Shown: positions 1 to 7,236 of the stretch, one piece after another | Position numbering within the stretch: position 1 is the stretch's first letter | How the letters are laid out: each line of letters begins with the position of its first letter | Source of the DNA: a virus | Virus record (IMG/VR): IMGVR_UViG_3300032665_000106 | Coordinates: 1 to 36,240 of that record | Strand: one strand, 5' to 3' | DNA length: 36,240 nucleotides | Made by a program: the position numbers and the translations under genes | Notes under the pieces: model-generated | What the model was told of the DNA's origin: nothing | Database searches by the model: none | Seen by the model: the letters and a program-made list of their open reading frames with translations, nothing else

Positions 1-132
1 GCGTGGGACATCCTGCCCTACCCGCTGGAATGGATCGCGTACTATCGCTTCGATAAAACCTTGCACAGAATCCCTCTTTCAGTTGTAAGGCGATATACCC
101 GACATGAGCATGAAATGGCGCAGACAGATTGA
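1..132 (+). CDS. C-terminal fragment of an unidentified phage gene
   Basis: An open frame enters from the left edge and ends at TGA 130-132, giving about 43 residues that include the aromatic-rich stretch WDILPYPLEWIAYYRF near the window start. It overlaps the next start (104) by 29 bases, in keeping with the compact packing of the rest of the strand. The gene lies upstream of the portal gene, where podoviruses often carry small head genes or packaging genes, but nothing in the fragment identifies a family. It could be the tail of a larger protein; only the 3' end is visible. Confidence 0.5.
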   Translation, partial: AWDILPYPLEWIAYYRFDKTLHRIPLSVVRRYTRHEHEMAQTD

Positions 133-373
133 GCAGCAGCAGCAGGGGGGCGGAGGCGCGCCCGAGAGCCCCACGGTCCCGCCGCCTACGGCCCCGGCTA
201 GCCCCAACAACGCGGCGAGCTTGGCGGTCGAGCAGGCGACGTTCCGGCAGCAGCTTCGGCGCAAGTCGATCAACTCCACGATAACGGGCGCGGGAGGCGG
301 ATACGTGCCGCCGGCCGGAAGCGGCCCCATGTCGCCTGGGGGCAACGGCCCGATGACGCCGCCAGCGAAATGA
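104..373 (+). CDS. Small Pro/Gly-rich protein of the head module
   Basis: The product is 89 residues: a basic start (MSMKWRRQIEQQQQ), a proline-rich low-complexity middle (about 16-38), a short charged helix (about 42-54) and a segment RRKSINSTITGAGGG near residue 52. A basic patch followed by a T-[IL]-[LT]-G loop and a glycine/proline tail recurs in small proteins encoded just before portal genes in podoviruses; no function is established for them. An AAGG sits about 12 bases before the ATG. Its stop overlaps the next start as ATGA (370-373), implying translational coupling. Unknown function; probably a minor virion or packaging accessory protein. Confidence 0.6.
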   Translation: MSMKWRRQIEQQQQGGGGAPESPTVPPPTAPASPNNAASLAVEQATFRQQLRRKSINSTITGAGGGYVPPAGSGPMSPGGNGPMTPPAK

Positions 374-675
374 TCGACGGCCTCCTCAATTCACCCGAGG
401 CGCACGGCTTCGAGAAGATCGTGCCGGATAGCTGGCACGAGTATTTCAAGCGCGAGATGAAGCGCCCGATGGACGCCTTCGAGCTGCAGACGCTTGAGAA
501 GATGAAGCAGGATCTTGACCGCGCCAACGCAAAGCTCGTGCGGCACGGGGCGGCGCACATGGTGCATGGGCACGAGGATTTGCTCGAGCTGTTCGTGGTG
601 CGCGTGAGGGCGCACGAGGCGGAGGCGGCGACGCGCAAGATCATGGTGGGATACACGGGAGGGCGACGTGGCTGA
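370..675 (+). CDS. Small helical protein upstream of portal, unknown function
   Basis: 101 residues, mostly charged helix (about 28-80, with the LQTLEKMKQDLDRANAKL segment) and several histidines (HGAAHMVHGHEDLLELF). No signal peptide or membrane segment. It is joined to the preceding gene by an ATGA overlap and overlaps the GTG start of the portal gene by 8 bases, so the three are translated together. I do not recognise a family. Position next to the portal suggests a head-assembly or packaging role, which is inference. Confidence 0.6.
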   Translation: MIDGLLNSPEAHGFEKIVPDSWHEYFKREMKRPMDAFELQTLEKMKQDLDRANAKLVRHGAAHMVHGHEDLLELFVVRVRAHEAEAATRKIMVGYTGGRRG

Positions 676-2458
676 GGCCGACAGCCTAGGGATGCGGCTC
701 TTTAAGAGGGCCGATGGCCTGCGCGCCAAGCGGTCGTCCGTCATGGACCCGCAGTGGCAGCAGATAAGCCAATACTTCTGGCCCGACGTTTCGGACATCA
801 ACACCGAGAAAACGGAGAGCACGGAAAACTGGTTTAATCGAATCTACGACACGGCGCCGGTCAGGGCGGGTCAGACCTGCTCGGTTGGCGTCAGGAATTG
901 GGTGACGCCTTCGACCGAGCCTTGGCTTGACCTGTCGCCGCCCTACAACCTGACGAAGCAGGCGTCGAGCGCGCCGTCGCAGAACCCGAGGATCAACCGC
1001 ATCTCGAAGCCGCCGAGCGACCCCGTGGACGATCAGGGCCAGGACGACGCCACGCGTTGGACCGCCGACACGGCAAGCCAGATCCTCAACTGGTTCAGCG
1101 AGTCAAACTTCTACTCGGTCATTCAGCCCTACAACCGGAGCGCCTGCACGTTTGGCACGGCGCTGATGTTCATGGAGGAGGGCAAGGAAACGACCTACAA
1201 TTTCGAGCAGTTCAAGGTCGGGACGTATTGCATCGCTGAGAATGAGGAGAAGATCGTCGATACGGTGTTTCGCTGGTTTAAGCTCACGGTGAGGCAGGCC
1301 GACCAGCGGGGCTTTGACCTGACGCCGAAGATGGCGAAGGCTCTCAAGGCCGGGAAGTTCGACGAGGAGTATAAGTTCATTCATTGCGTGTTCCCGAACG
1401 CCGACAGGGTGAAGGGCGCCGTTGGCGACGAGGGAATGGCGTTCAAGAGCTACTACTTGGCCGAGGACGAGAAGAAGATCGTCAGCGAGGGCGGCTATGA
1501 GGAGATGCCCTACTTCTGCGTGCGCTGGTCCAGGTGGGGCAGCGAGAACTACGTGTGGGGGTGCTCGCCGGGTTTCGAGGTGCTGGCAGAGGCGAGACAG
1601 ATCAACTACGTGACGCAGTACAACGACGCGCTTGTCGAGCTGAAGGCCTACCCGCGCGTGTTTGTGCCGGACTCGGTTGACGGCAACGTCGAGATGGCCT
1701 CTGGTGCGGCCACGATCCTGAAGGCCGACGACATGGCGCGAGGCGTGGAGCCCAAGGAATGGCTAACGGGGGGCGACACGCAGGAGATCGCCGTTATGCT
1801 GGAGCGGAAGGAGAAGGCCATCAACAGCGCCTTCTTCGTGGACATCTTCAAGGCGCTCTCGCAACTGGAGGAGAAGATCACCGAATCGACCTACGGAGCG
1901 ATTGCGCTCCTTCAGGGCGAGAAGTTAGACCAGTTCACGGGGACTTTCGACCAGTACCGCACCGAGCTGATTAACCCGCTTGTGCGGCGTGCCATCGGGA
2001 TCGCCTACCGCAACGGGCTGCTGAAAGACCCGCCGCAGTCCTTGATGGTGCAGGGCAAAGACCCGAAGGCCGAGCCCGAGCTTGCGGCGCCGAAGATCAC
2101 GATCAAGAGCCGCGTGACGCTGGCCTTGTCGCAGGCCAAGATCGTCGGCACCGAAAAGACGCTTCAGATGCTTGCCCCCCTGATGGAGCAGCGCCCCGAG
2201 ATCGCGGACAACTTCAACTGGAACCAGCTTTCGCGGAACGTGGGGCGCGGCAACGGCATGGCCGAAAACGACTTCCTGCCGCTAAAGACCGTGCTGGAAA
2301 AGCAGGCGAAGCGCGTCAAGATGCAGCAACAGGAGCTGGAGCTGAAGAAGGCCGAGATCGCCGCCAAGAGCGCGGGTGCGCTCGGCAAGGCTCCCCCCAA
2401 GTTCCAAGAGATGGCAGGCGGGATGCTCGACCAGGGCGCCGCCGCCCCCGCAGCTTAA
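668..2458 (+). CDS. Portal protein (head-to-tail connector, T7 gp8-like)
   Basis: At 596 residues this is the usual size for podoviral head-to-tail connectors (T7 gp8 is 536). The dodecameric ring formed by this family is the vertex through which DNA is packaged and ejected. The N-terminus has the family's layout: a helix with repeated Arg/Lys (MRLFKRADGLRAKRSSV), then WQQISQYFWPDVSDIN and the RIYDTAPVRAGQ region that leads into the wing/stem. The C-terminus (about 550-590) is a Gln/Glu/Lys helix followed by an Ala-rich tail. Translation starts at GTG 668, overlapping the preceding gene. It is followed by small structural genes and the scaffold, as in T7-like head operons. The family call is firm from order and sequence character. 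Confidence 0.9.
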   Translation: MAEADSLGMRLFKRADGLRAKRSSVMDPQWQQISQYFWPDVSDINTEKTESTENWFNRIYDTAPVRAGQTCSVGVRNWVTPSTEPWLDLSPPYNLTKQASSAPSQNPRINRISKPPSDPVDDQGQDDATRWTADTASQILNWFSESNFYSVIQPYNRSACTFGTALMFMEEGKETTYNFEQFKVGTYCIAENEEKIVDTVFRWFKLTVRQADQRGFDLTPKMAKALKAGKFDEEYKFIHCVFPNADRVKGAVGDEGMAFKSYYLAEDEKKIVSEGGYEEMPYFCVRWSRWGSENYVWGCSPGFEVLAEARQINYVTQYNDALVELKAYPRVFVPDSVDGNVEMASGAATILKADDMARGVEPKEWLTGGDTQEIAVMLERKEKAINSAFFVDIFKALSQLEEKITESTYGAIALLQGEKLDQFTGTFDQYRTELINPLVRRAIGIAYRNGLLKDPPQSLMVQGKDPKAEPELAAPKITIKSRVTLALSQAKIVGTEKTLQMLAPLMEQRPEIADNFNWNQLSRNVGRGNGMAENDFLPLKTVLEKQAKRVKMQQQELELKKAEIAAKSAGALGKAPPKFQEMAGGMLDQGAAAPAA

Positions 2459-2470
2459 CCCAACAATCCT

Positions 2471-2869
2471 ATGGCAAACGTAGCACCACGCACACCACTT
2501 CAGGCGACTTCCGGCGTCACGCCCCTTGCGAGCGCCTCGGCAGTACAGGTCTTTCCCGCGCAGCAGATCGCCGCAGTCGGCGGCGCAACCGGCAACCCCA
2601 ATGTGACAAACACGGGCGCGGAGCCGCGTTCGCTCCGGTCGTACATCACCGATATTGTCCTGTCGAACAGCGCGGCCACGGCTGCGGTCGTATCGATCCT
2701 TGACGGCGCGGCGGTCATCTTCGCTGTCAACATGCCCGCCACGAGCAGCCAAATCTCGGTCAACTTGACGACCCCGCTCCGCGGTTCGCCCAACACGGCG
2801 GTCAACATCCAATCCTCTAGCGCATCGGCCAACATCAACTGGACCGTGACGGGCTACGCTGCGCAGTAA
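2471..2869 (+). CDS. Small beta-rich structural protein, possible head decoration
   Basis: 132 residues with no charged helices and a strongly alternating Thr/Ser/Val/Ala pattern after about residue 50 (SYITDIVLSNSAATAAVVSI, LTTPLRGSPNTAVNIQ), as expected for a compact beta-sandwich. The size, lack of cysteine and position between portal and scaffold suggest a capsid-decorating or stabilising protein. That is inference; no family signature is certain. The start ATG has no Shine-Dalgarno and lies 12 bases after the portal stop. Confidence 0.65.
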   Translation: MANVAPRTPLQATSGVTPLASASAVQVFPAQQIAAVGGATGNPNVTNTGAEPRSLRSYITDIVLSNSAATAAVVSILDGAAVIFAVNMPATSSQISVNLTTPLRGSPNTAVNIQSSSASANINWTVTGYAAQ

Positions 2870-2876
2870 CTCTCCA

Positions 2877-3182
2877 ATGGCTGAATCCAACCAGCCAGCG
2901 GAGACGCCCGCCCACGCGCTCGCGCGGGCCTATCACCGCGTCTTTGGGGTCGAGGGCGCCCGCAGCGCCGACCAGAAGCTCGTGTGGCGCGACATCGAGA
3001 GCTTCTGCTGCGCCTACCGCCTGACCGTGCAGGCGTCAAAGGACGGGGAATATCTTGAGAACAATTTGCTTGTAAACGAGGGCCGGCGTTCCTACTGGTT
3101 GCGCGCAAGGGGGCAAATCCTCCTGGGCAGCGAGCCGCAGGCCAAGCCCTTGAAAGTCAACAGGGCTAGGCGAAAACCATAA
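2877..3182 (+). CDS. Bbp19-like small phage protein
   Basis: 101 residues. The pattern RAYHRVFG near residue 17, then DIESFCCAYRLTV (about 42-54), then GRRSYWLRARGQIL (about 72-85) resembles the small Bbp19-like family found between portal and scaffold genes of podoviruses, whose members have an F-x(3)-G start, a short L-x(2)-C helix and a GRR-x(3)-L-x-I close. The biochemical role of that family is not known. The C-terminus is basic (KVNRARRKP). The ATG follows the preceding stop by 7 bases without a Shine-Dalgarno. The family match is made by eye and is moderately sure. Confidence 0.6.
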   Translation: MAESNQPAETPAHALARAYHRVFGVEGARSADQKLVWRDIESFCCAYRLTVQASKDGEYLENNLLVNEGRRSYWLRARGQILLGSEPQAKPLKVNRARRKP

Positions 3183-3188
3183 TCCAAC

Positions 3189-3908
3189 ATGGCTGACAAG
3201 ATCACCGAACTGGACATTACGGACAAGCACGAGCTTGTCCTGTTGCACGGGCTGAACAAGGGGCGCAGGACTGTCTTGGCGCGCCTCGACCCGCCCGGGG
3301 GCTACCACACGATCTTCTGGGTGAGCCGCGAGCTGCGCGACATCCACCACAAGAGCGTCACGGCGTACCTGCCGACGCAGAACATCAAGATCACGACGCA
3401 GCTCATCGAGGGGCAGAAGCCGGACGTGATCCCGCAGAAGGCCCCGCCCGAGCCCAAGATGCACCCGCTTCAGGGCGACCTGACGCCCGACTACTTGGAT
3501 TGGCTCCTGAAGTGGGCTCCGGTTCGTTTCGAGAACACCCTCGGCGTGTACCTGAAGGACTTGGAAGCGGGCGAGAAGCCGCCCGCAGATCCGCGCGATT
3601 TGTGGGTGCGCGACACGGTGGTCCGCACGATCAACCAGCCGGTCGAGGGAACGAACGGCGGGCAGTACCTTTCGACCAAGTTCACCGCCGAGGACCAGAT
3701 CATCGCGCGTCGCGCGTCGCACCTCACGTTCACCAAGAACGAGATTTACAAGGAGCGGCGCGGACCCGACGGCGAGATGGAGCAGGTCACGCACGAGCCT
3801 TTCCGCAGCGTCTACGCCCACGACCAGCTTGAAAAGATGGAGAAGCAGGGCGCCATCAAGGTCTTGTCGAAGCGCCCCGGCGTGGCGTCGGCGGGCAGCG
3901 CGTTCTAA
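3189..3908 (+). CDS. Unidentified head-module protein, 239 aa
   Basis: A soluble, mixed alpha/beta protein with no signal peptide or membrane helix. The N-terminal third has alternating strands (HELVLLHGL, RRTVLARLDPPGG, TIFWVSRELRD), followed by a proline-rich linker (about 82-92, QKAPPEPKMHPLQGD), and a charged C-terminal half with a helix near YAHDQLEKMEKQGAIKVL. It sits between the Bbp19-like gene and the scaffold gene. I do not recognise a family. The start ATG lacks a Shine-Dalgarno. Its TAA stop is directly followed by an in-frame ATG opening a further small frame (3909-4118). Confidence 0.6.
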   Translation: MADKITELDITDKHELVLLHGLNKGRRTVLARLDPPGGYHTIFWVSRELRDIHHKSVTAYLPTQNIKITTQLIEGQKPDVIPQKAPPEPKMHPLQGDLTPDYLDWLLKWAPVRFENTLGVYLKDLEAGEKPPADPRDLWVRDTVVRTINQPVEGTNGGQYLSTKFTAEDQIIARRASHLTFTKNEIYKERRGPDGEMEQVTHEPFRSVYAHDQLEKMEKQGAIKVLSKRPGVASAGSAF

Positions 3909-4118
3909 ATGTGGAAGCTCTTGAAGGTCACCAAGACAGGCAGTGACGGCAAGGTGACGACCCAAGAGTTCGCCAAACCCGAACCCATTTCAAAAGATGA
4001 GCGACGCAGCAGCAGCATCAGCGGGAGCCAGCCTGGACCCGAACGCACCGCCCCCGGCCGAGACCCCCGCCTCAGGAAGTACGGCCCGGGCGGGCGGGTC
4101 AGCCCCTTCTCAGACTAG
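3909..4118 (+). CDS. Possible small gene overlapping the scaffold start
   Basis: The ATG immediately follows the TAA of the 239-residue gene and lies in the same frame, so this is either a coupled small gene or a rare readthrough extension. The first 30 or so residues (MWKLLKVTKTGSDGKV, then TTQEFAKPEPISKDE) look like ordinary protein. From about residue 31 the frame overlaps the scaffold gene by 122 bases and becomes Ser/Arg/Pro/Gly-rich, as expected when a GC-rich gene is read out of frame. It may be a real 69-residue gene with a large overlap, or the remnant of a longer one. Confidence 0.4.
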   Translation: MWKLLKVTKTGSDGKVTTQEFAKPEPISKDERRSSSISGSQPGPERTAPGRDPRLRKYGPGGRVSPFSD

Positions 4119-4998
4119 CGACTATTGGGGCAAGGGGCTCTTGAAGGAGGACGGTAGCCTAGACCATTCGCGCTGGGAGAAGTCTCCCGAAGACATTCGT
4201 GACGTGGGCAAGGACTTGTCCAAGTACAAGACCTTCGACGATTTGGCTAAGGCTTGGAAGGCCAAAAACGATTTGCTCGGGAAGAAAGGAATTGCGGAAC
4301 CGCTCCCGAAGGATGCGACGCCCGAGCAGCGGGCCGAGCATCTGGCGCTGGTCAGGAAGGCGGTTGGCGCCCCCGACAAGCCCGAGGGCTACGTGATCGA
4401 GCGCCCCAAGGAAGTGCCTGAAGCGGCATGGGACGCCGCTGCGGTAGCCAATGCGGCCAAAATAGCCTACGAGGAAGGCGTTTCTCCCGCCGCCCTGCAG
4501 AAGTTGGTGGCCTACGAGACGGAGAGGCAGCTAGGGGCACAGAAAGCCCAAAGCGAGGCCCTTGAGCAGATGTGGGCGGGGCAGGACAAGCTTGTCAGGG
4601 AACTGGCGGCCAAGGAGGGGCTGGAATACGGGAAGTACCTTGAACTGGCCGAGCAGGGCGCAAAGCGTTGGGCTGGGGTGGATAAGGACAACCCGCTCAT
4701 GAAGAATGCGACTTTCGTGGCGGCGATGGCCCGCCTAGGCAAGCAGGGCAAGGAGGCGGGGCTAGTGAAGGGCGACACGACCGACGACACAATGGCGAAG
4801 CACAGCCCAGAGACCGCGCAGAAGGCGCTGGATGCGATCCGCTACGACAAGACAAACGCCGACTGGTTCGCCTACTGGAACCGCGACCCCGAGAACCCCA
4901 CCAAGGAGAAGCCGCACCCGCGGCATGACGAGGTGGTCGCCACGGCCAAGGGGCTATCAATGATAGCAAACAAAAACCGTCCGGTGCGAGGCAGATGA
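3997..4998 (+). CDS. Capsid scaffolding protein (T7 gp9-like)
   Basis: 333 residues with the standard scaffold layout. A disordered Ala/Pro/Ser-rich N-terminus (1-42) is followed by the KYKTFDDLAKAWKAKNDLLGKK region (about 76-97), then a P-x-DATPEQRAEHLALVRKAVGAPDKPEGY segment, and then long amphipathic helices to the C-terminus. Podoviral scaffolds carry the same K-[TS]-x-[DE]-[DE]-L-A-K and G-x-P-x(2)-P-E-G-Y elements. The protein directs procapsid assembly inside the head and leaves before maturation. It precedes the capsid gene, but here a co-chaperonin and a glycan cassette intervene. It ends with an ATGA overlap onto the next gene. Confidence 0.82.
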   Translation: MSDAAAASAGASLDPNAPPPAETPASGSTARAGGSAPSQTSDYWGKGLLKEDGSLDHSRWEKSPEDIRDVGKDLSKYKTFDDLAKAWKAKNDLLGKKGIAEPLPKDATPEQRAEHLALVRKAVGAPDKPEGYVIERPKEVPEAAWDAAAVANAAKIAYEEGVSPAALQKLVAYETERQLGAQKAQSEALEQMWAGQDKLVRELAAKEGLEYGKYLELAEQGAKRWAGVDKDNPLMKNATFVAAMARLGKQGKEAGLVKGDTTDDTMAKHSPETAQKALDAIRYDKTNADWFAYWNRDPENPTKEKPHPRHDEVVATAKGLSMIANKNRPVRGR

Positions 4999-5429
4999 GC
5001 GACGAACACCTTTGGCGTGAACTCCGCGAGCAGGAGCAGGAGGAGGACGCCCGCTACCGGCAGAACCAGGCGCCCCAGATCGTGAACAAGGTGCAGCCGA
5101 AGCCCGTGGACTACAACGCGGCCATGAGGCGTTTCAACGAGGAGGTGAAGCCCGTGCTGGCCCGCCGCGAAAAGGCGCGGACCTCGAAAGCCTATCGCCT
5201 GTTCCTGAAGGCCACAGGCCAGTGGACCGACCTTGACGCCGCCGAGGCCATCAACCCGACCAAGGGGCTGACTCCTGACGGCCTGACCGCCGAGGAGCTT
5301 GCGAAGCAGGTGCAGCAGAATCCCGAGGCATACAAGCACCTTTCGGTGGCCGGCCTGCCAAAAGCGGAGCCGAAGGCCGCGGAATGGCGCACCATCCAGC
5401 CCAAGTGGGGGGAGGACGAGGGCAAATGA
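4995..5429 (+). CDS. Charged helical protein between scaffold and GroES, unknown
   Basis: 144 residues, rich in Glu, Gln, Arg and Lys at the N-terminus (LWRELREQEQEEDARYRQ), with a second helix near AAMRRFNEEVKPVLARREKAR and a C-terminal PKWGEDEGK. It is soluble, with no catalytic motif I can recognise. It is coupled to the scaffold by ATGA (4995-4998) and to the GroES-like gene by ATGA (5426-5429). The tight linkage suggests it is made in step with scaffold and may be a scaffold accessory; that is inference. Confidence 0.6.
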   Translation: MSDEHLWRELREQEQEEDARYRQNQAPQIVNKVQPKPVDYNAAMRRFNEEVKPVLARREKARTSKAYRLFLKATGQWTDLDAAEAINPTKGLTPDGLTAEELAKQVQQNPEAYKHLSVAGLPKAEPKAAEWRTIQPKWGEDEGK

Positions 5430-5707
5430 ACGAGCACCCCCAAGCCCTAGGGCAATTCATCTTTGTGCAAAAGGACGCCGCCCGGGAGACGATGGAGCAC
5501 GGCGTCATCATCCCCGCCAATGCGGAGCGCACACCCCGTTTCGGTCCCTCAGTGTTTGCGACGGTGGCAAGCGTGGGGGCGCGTTGCACCGTGCTCAAGC
5601 CGGGGGACCGAATCTGCCTCAAGGACATAGCGGGCGACGACCTACTCTACAATGAGCGAACTTACACCAGACTTAGAGAAAAAGACATCATCGGACGACT
5701 TGGTTGA
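5426..5707 (+). CDS. GroES-like (Cpn10) co-chaperonin
   Basis: The product is 93 residues, the normal length of a Cpn10 subunit. The fold's landmarks are in order: an N-terminal strand (LGQFIFVQKD), the mobile-loop position after ETMEHGVIIP, the FATVASVG strand and turn where GroES has G-x-V-x-A-V-G-x-G, then LKPGDRICLKDIAGDDL where GroES has V-G-D-x-V-[LF], and a closing TRLREKDIIG where GroES has [IL]-[MR]-E-x-[DE]-I-L. Phage GroES analogues (gp31 of T4, CocO of RB49) replace host GroES to fold capsid protein. Location in the head operon fits. The ATG at 5426 is chosen because it forms ATGA with the preceding stop and removes a non-homologous N-terminal extension. Confidence 0.75.
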   Translation: MNEHPQALGQFIFVQKDAARETMEHGVIIPANAERTPRFGPSVFATVASVGARCTVLKPGDRICLKDIAGDDLLYNERTYTRLREKDIIGRLG

Positions 5708-6419
5708 AACAAAGACCAAGATCGGCGTGTTAATAGCAACGCCGATGCGGGCCCTGACAGGCTTTGCCGAGCAGCACGCCGCCTTCCTTGCCGAGCTTGC
5801 CGCGCTTTCGACCGACGAGACCTGCCCGTACGAGTTCATCCAGGCGGTCGTGACGGGTGGCCGCACGTGGGGCAGGTGCCAGATGATCGCCAACGCCCGC
5901 AAGCTGAAGGCCAAAGAATACCCGAACTTGAAGTGGATTTACTGGCATGACGACGACGTGGAGCAGAGCGCGGCGGGCCTTCTTCGCCTCCTGTCCCACA
6001 AGCTGCCTGTCGTGGGAGCGATGTACACCGTGAAGGGGAAAGATCCCCACTGGTGCGCCAACTTCCTGCACGAGGTGGAACTCCAGAAGAACGGGCTCCT
6101 GCAGGTGTACGAGCTGGCGATTGGGGCGCTTCTCACGCACATCGAGGTTTACGACCACATTGAGAAGAAGTTTCCGGCCATCCTCTACACCGACCGCAAC
6201 ACGGGCGAGCGGCATAACGGCTACTTTCAGGAGGTGGTGATCGAGCGCGTGCCGTACAGCGAGGACTACTTCTTCTGCTGGCTCCTGCGGCACACGGGGA
6301 TCGGCATCTTTGCCGATACGGAACTGAAGCTCAAGCACCGCGACTCGGCCGGCAAGCTCTGGCCCGAGGAGTGGCCGCCCATCCCGATTGACGAAGTCGC
6401 CAAAGAGGCGACCGACTAG
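5652..6419 (+). CDS. GT-A-like glycosyltransferase 1
   Basis: 255 residues. A first beta strand KIGVLIATPMRA (about 23-34), an R-T-W-G-R-C-Q-M-I-A-N-A-R helix, and an acidic metal-site motif WHDDDVEQ (DxD at about 100-102) followed by SHKLPVVGAMYTVKG are features of phage and bacterial GT-A glycosyltransferases that bind a nucleotide-sugar through Mn/Mg. Sugar and acceptor cannot be read. The gene overlaps the GroES-like gene by 56 bases, abuts the next glycosyltransferase and is soluble, so it works in the cytoplasm, on virion protein or on surface-glycan precursors. First member of a 4.3 kb cassette. Confidence 0.75.
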   Translation: MSELTPDLEKKTSSDDLVETKTKIGVLIATPMRALTGFAEQHAAFLAELAALSTDETCPYEFIQAVVTGGRTWGRCQMIANARKLKAKEYPNLKWIYWHDDDVEQSAAGLLRLLSHKLPVVGAMYTVKGKDPHWCANFLHEVELQKNGLLQVYELAIGALLTHIEVYDHIEKKFPAILYTDRNTGERHNGYFQEVVIERVPYSEDYFFCWLLRHTGIGIFADTELKLKHRDSAGKLWPEEWPPIPIDEVAKEATD

Positions 6420-7088
6420 ATGAAGCTGACCGCGATCACCTGCACGACCCCCGAGCGCGGCGAGGCCATGGAGCTTTGCCGCCTGTACGTTGCGCGGCAG
6501 ACCAGGCCGCCCGACCAGTGGCTTATCTTGGACGGCCCCGAGCCCATGCAGAACAAGCTGGCGACGGCCATTGCCGAAGGGAAGGTCGAGGGCGACTACA
6601 TCATTTTCGCAGAGGATGACGATTGGTTCAGCCCGCATTGGTTCAAGTGGTGCGAGGACAAGCTCGCCAAGGGCTTCGACATGGTAGGGCAGGGGAACGC
6701 CCTCTACTACAACGTCTCCCATCGCTGGTGGTCCAACTGCGGCAACGTGCGCCACGCCTCGCTTTGCCAAACGGCGATACGCGCCAAGCTGCTCGCCCAC
6801 GTCTGGAACATCATCACCGACTTCAACTGCCCGTGGATCGACGTTCAGCTTTGGAACGTTTACTGCAACAAGTACCTTCACCTGCCGAGCGAGAAGGAAA
6901 TGCTGCTCGTTGGCATCAAGGGGCTCTGCAAGGGGTACAGCCGCGAGCACCGTCAGGTGGCCGGCGACTTGAACAAGGTGGACTACGACCTGTCAAAGCT
7001 GCGGGAGCTGATCGGCCCTGACGCCGAGAACTACGCGAGCGCATGGCACGGCGAGGAGGAGATGCTGCGGCTCGCAGGCGCTTTATGA
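6420..7088 (+). CDS. GT2/GT-A-like glycosyltransferase 2
   Basis: 222 residues. It opens with LTAITCTTPERGEAMELC, equivalent to the nucleotide-binding T-x(2)-R-x(4)-L start of GT2-type enzymes, continues with Q-W-L-I-L-D-G, and carries the metal motif FAEDDDWFSPHWF (E65-D66-D67-D68). A conserved GT2 trait is that an aromatic residue follows the DDD. Two Cys-rich and Trp-rich segments follow (HRWWSNCGNVRH, FNCPWIDVQLWN). The start is directly after the TAG of the first transferase (6417-6419). Acceptor and donor are unknown. Confidence 0.78.
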   Translation: MKLTAITCTTPERGEAMELCRLYVARQTRPPDQWLILDGPEPMQNKLATAIAEGKVEGDYIIFAEDDDWFSPHWFKWCEDKLAKGFDMVGQGNALYYNVSHRWWSNCGNVRHASLCQTAIRAKLLAHVWNIITDFNCPWIDVQLWNVYCNKYLHLPSEKEMLLVGIKGLCKGYSREHRQVAGDLNKVDYDLSKLRELIGPDAENYASAWHGEEEMLRLAGAL

Positions 7089-7236
7089 ACGTGTGCGTAA
7101 TAGGCCAGGGGGTACTTGCCGCGACGACCAAGGAGGCGTGCGCGACATCAAGCACATGGAGGCAATAGCCCGTGGCCGCGCCATCCCGCTCCCCATCATC
7201 ACCCACATCCGCGAATCCAATGAGTACCAAGCCTAG
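7085..7236 (+). pseudogene. Small gene broken by a one-base frameshift
   Basis: An ATG overlapping the preceding stop (ATGA 7085-7088) starts MNVCVIGQGVLAATTKEA, which reads like a Rossmann-type beta-strand and glycine loop, but the frame stops at 7168. Another frame from GTG 7138 continues with VRDIKHMEAIARG and then PLPIITHIRESNEY, stopping at 7236. Joining the two by one base back at GCG|TGC (around 7138) gives a 50-residue protein. I interpret it as one small gene with a one-base deletion, a sequence error or a -1 shift. It might be a trimmed nucleotide-sugar enzyme; function unknown. Confidence 0.4.

Noticed and set aside
3036-3965. 309-codon - strand open frame
   Set aside because: Antisense shadow of the 239-residue gene; Arg/Leu-rich random composition.
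5730-6950. 406-codon open frame on the - strand opposite the glycosyltransferases
   Set aside because: It is the antisense of two well-supported genes, with Arg/Val/Leu/His-rich composition caused by GC-rich codons, and no family resemblance.
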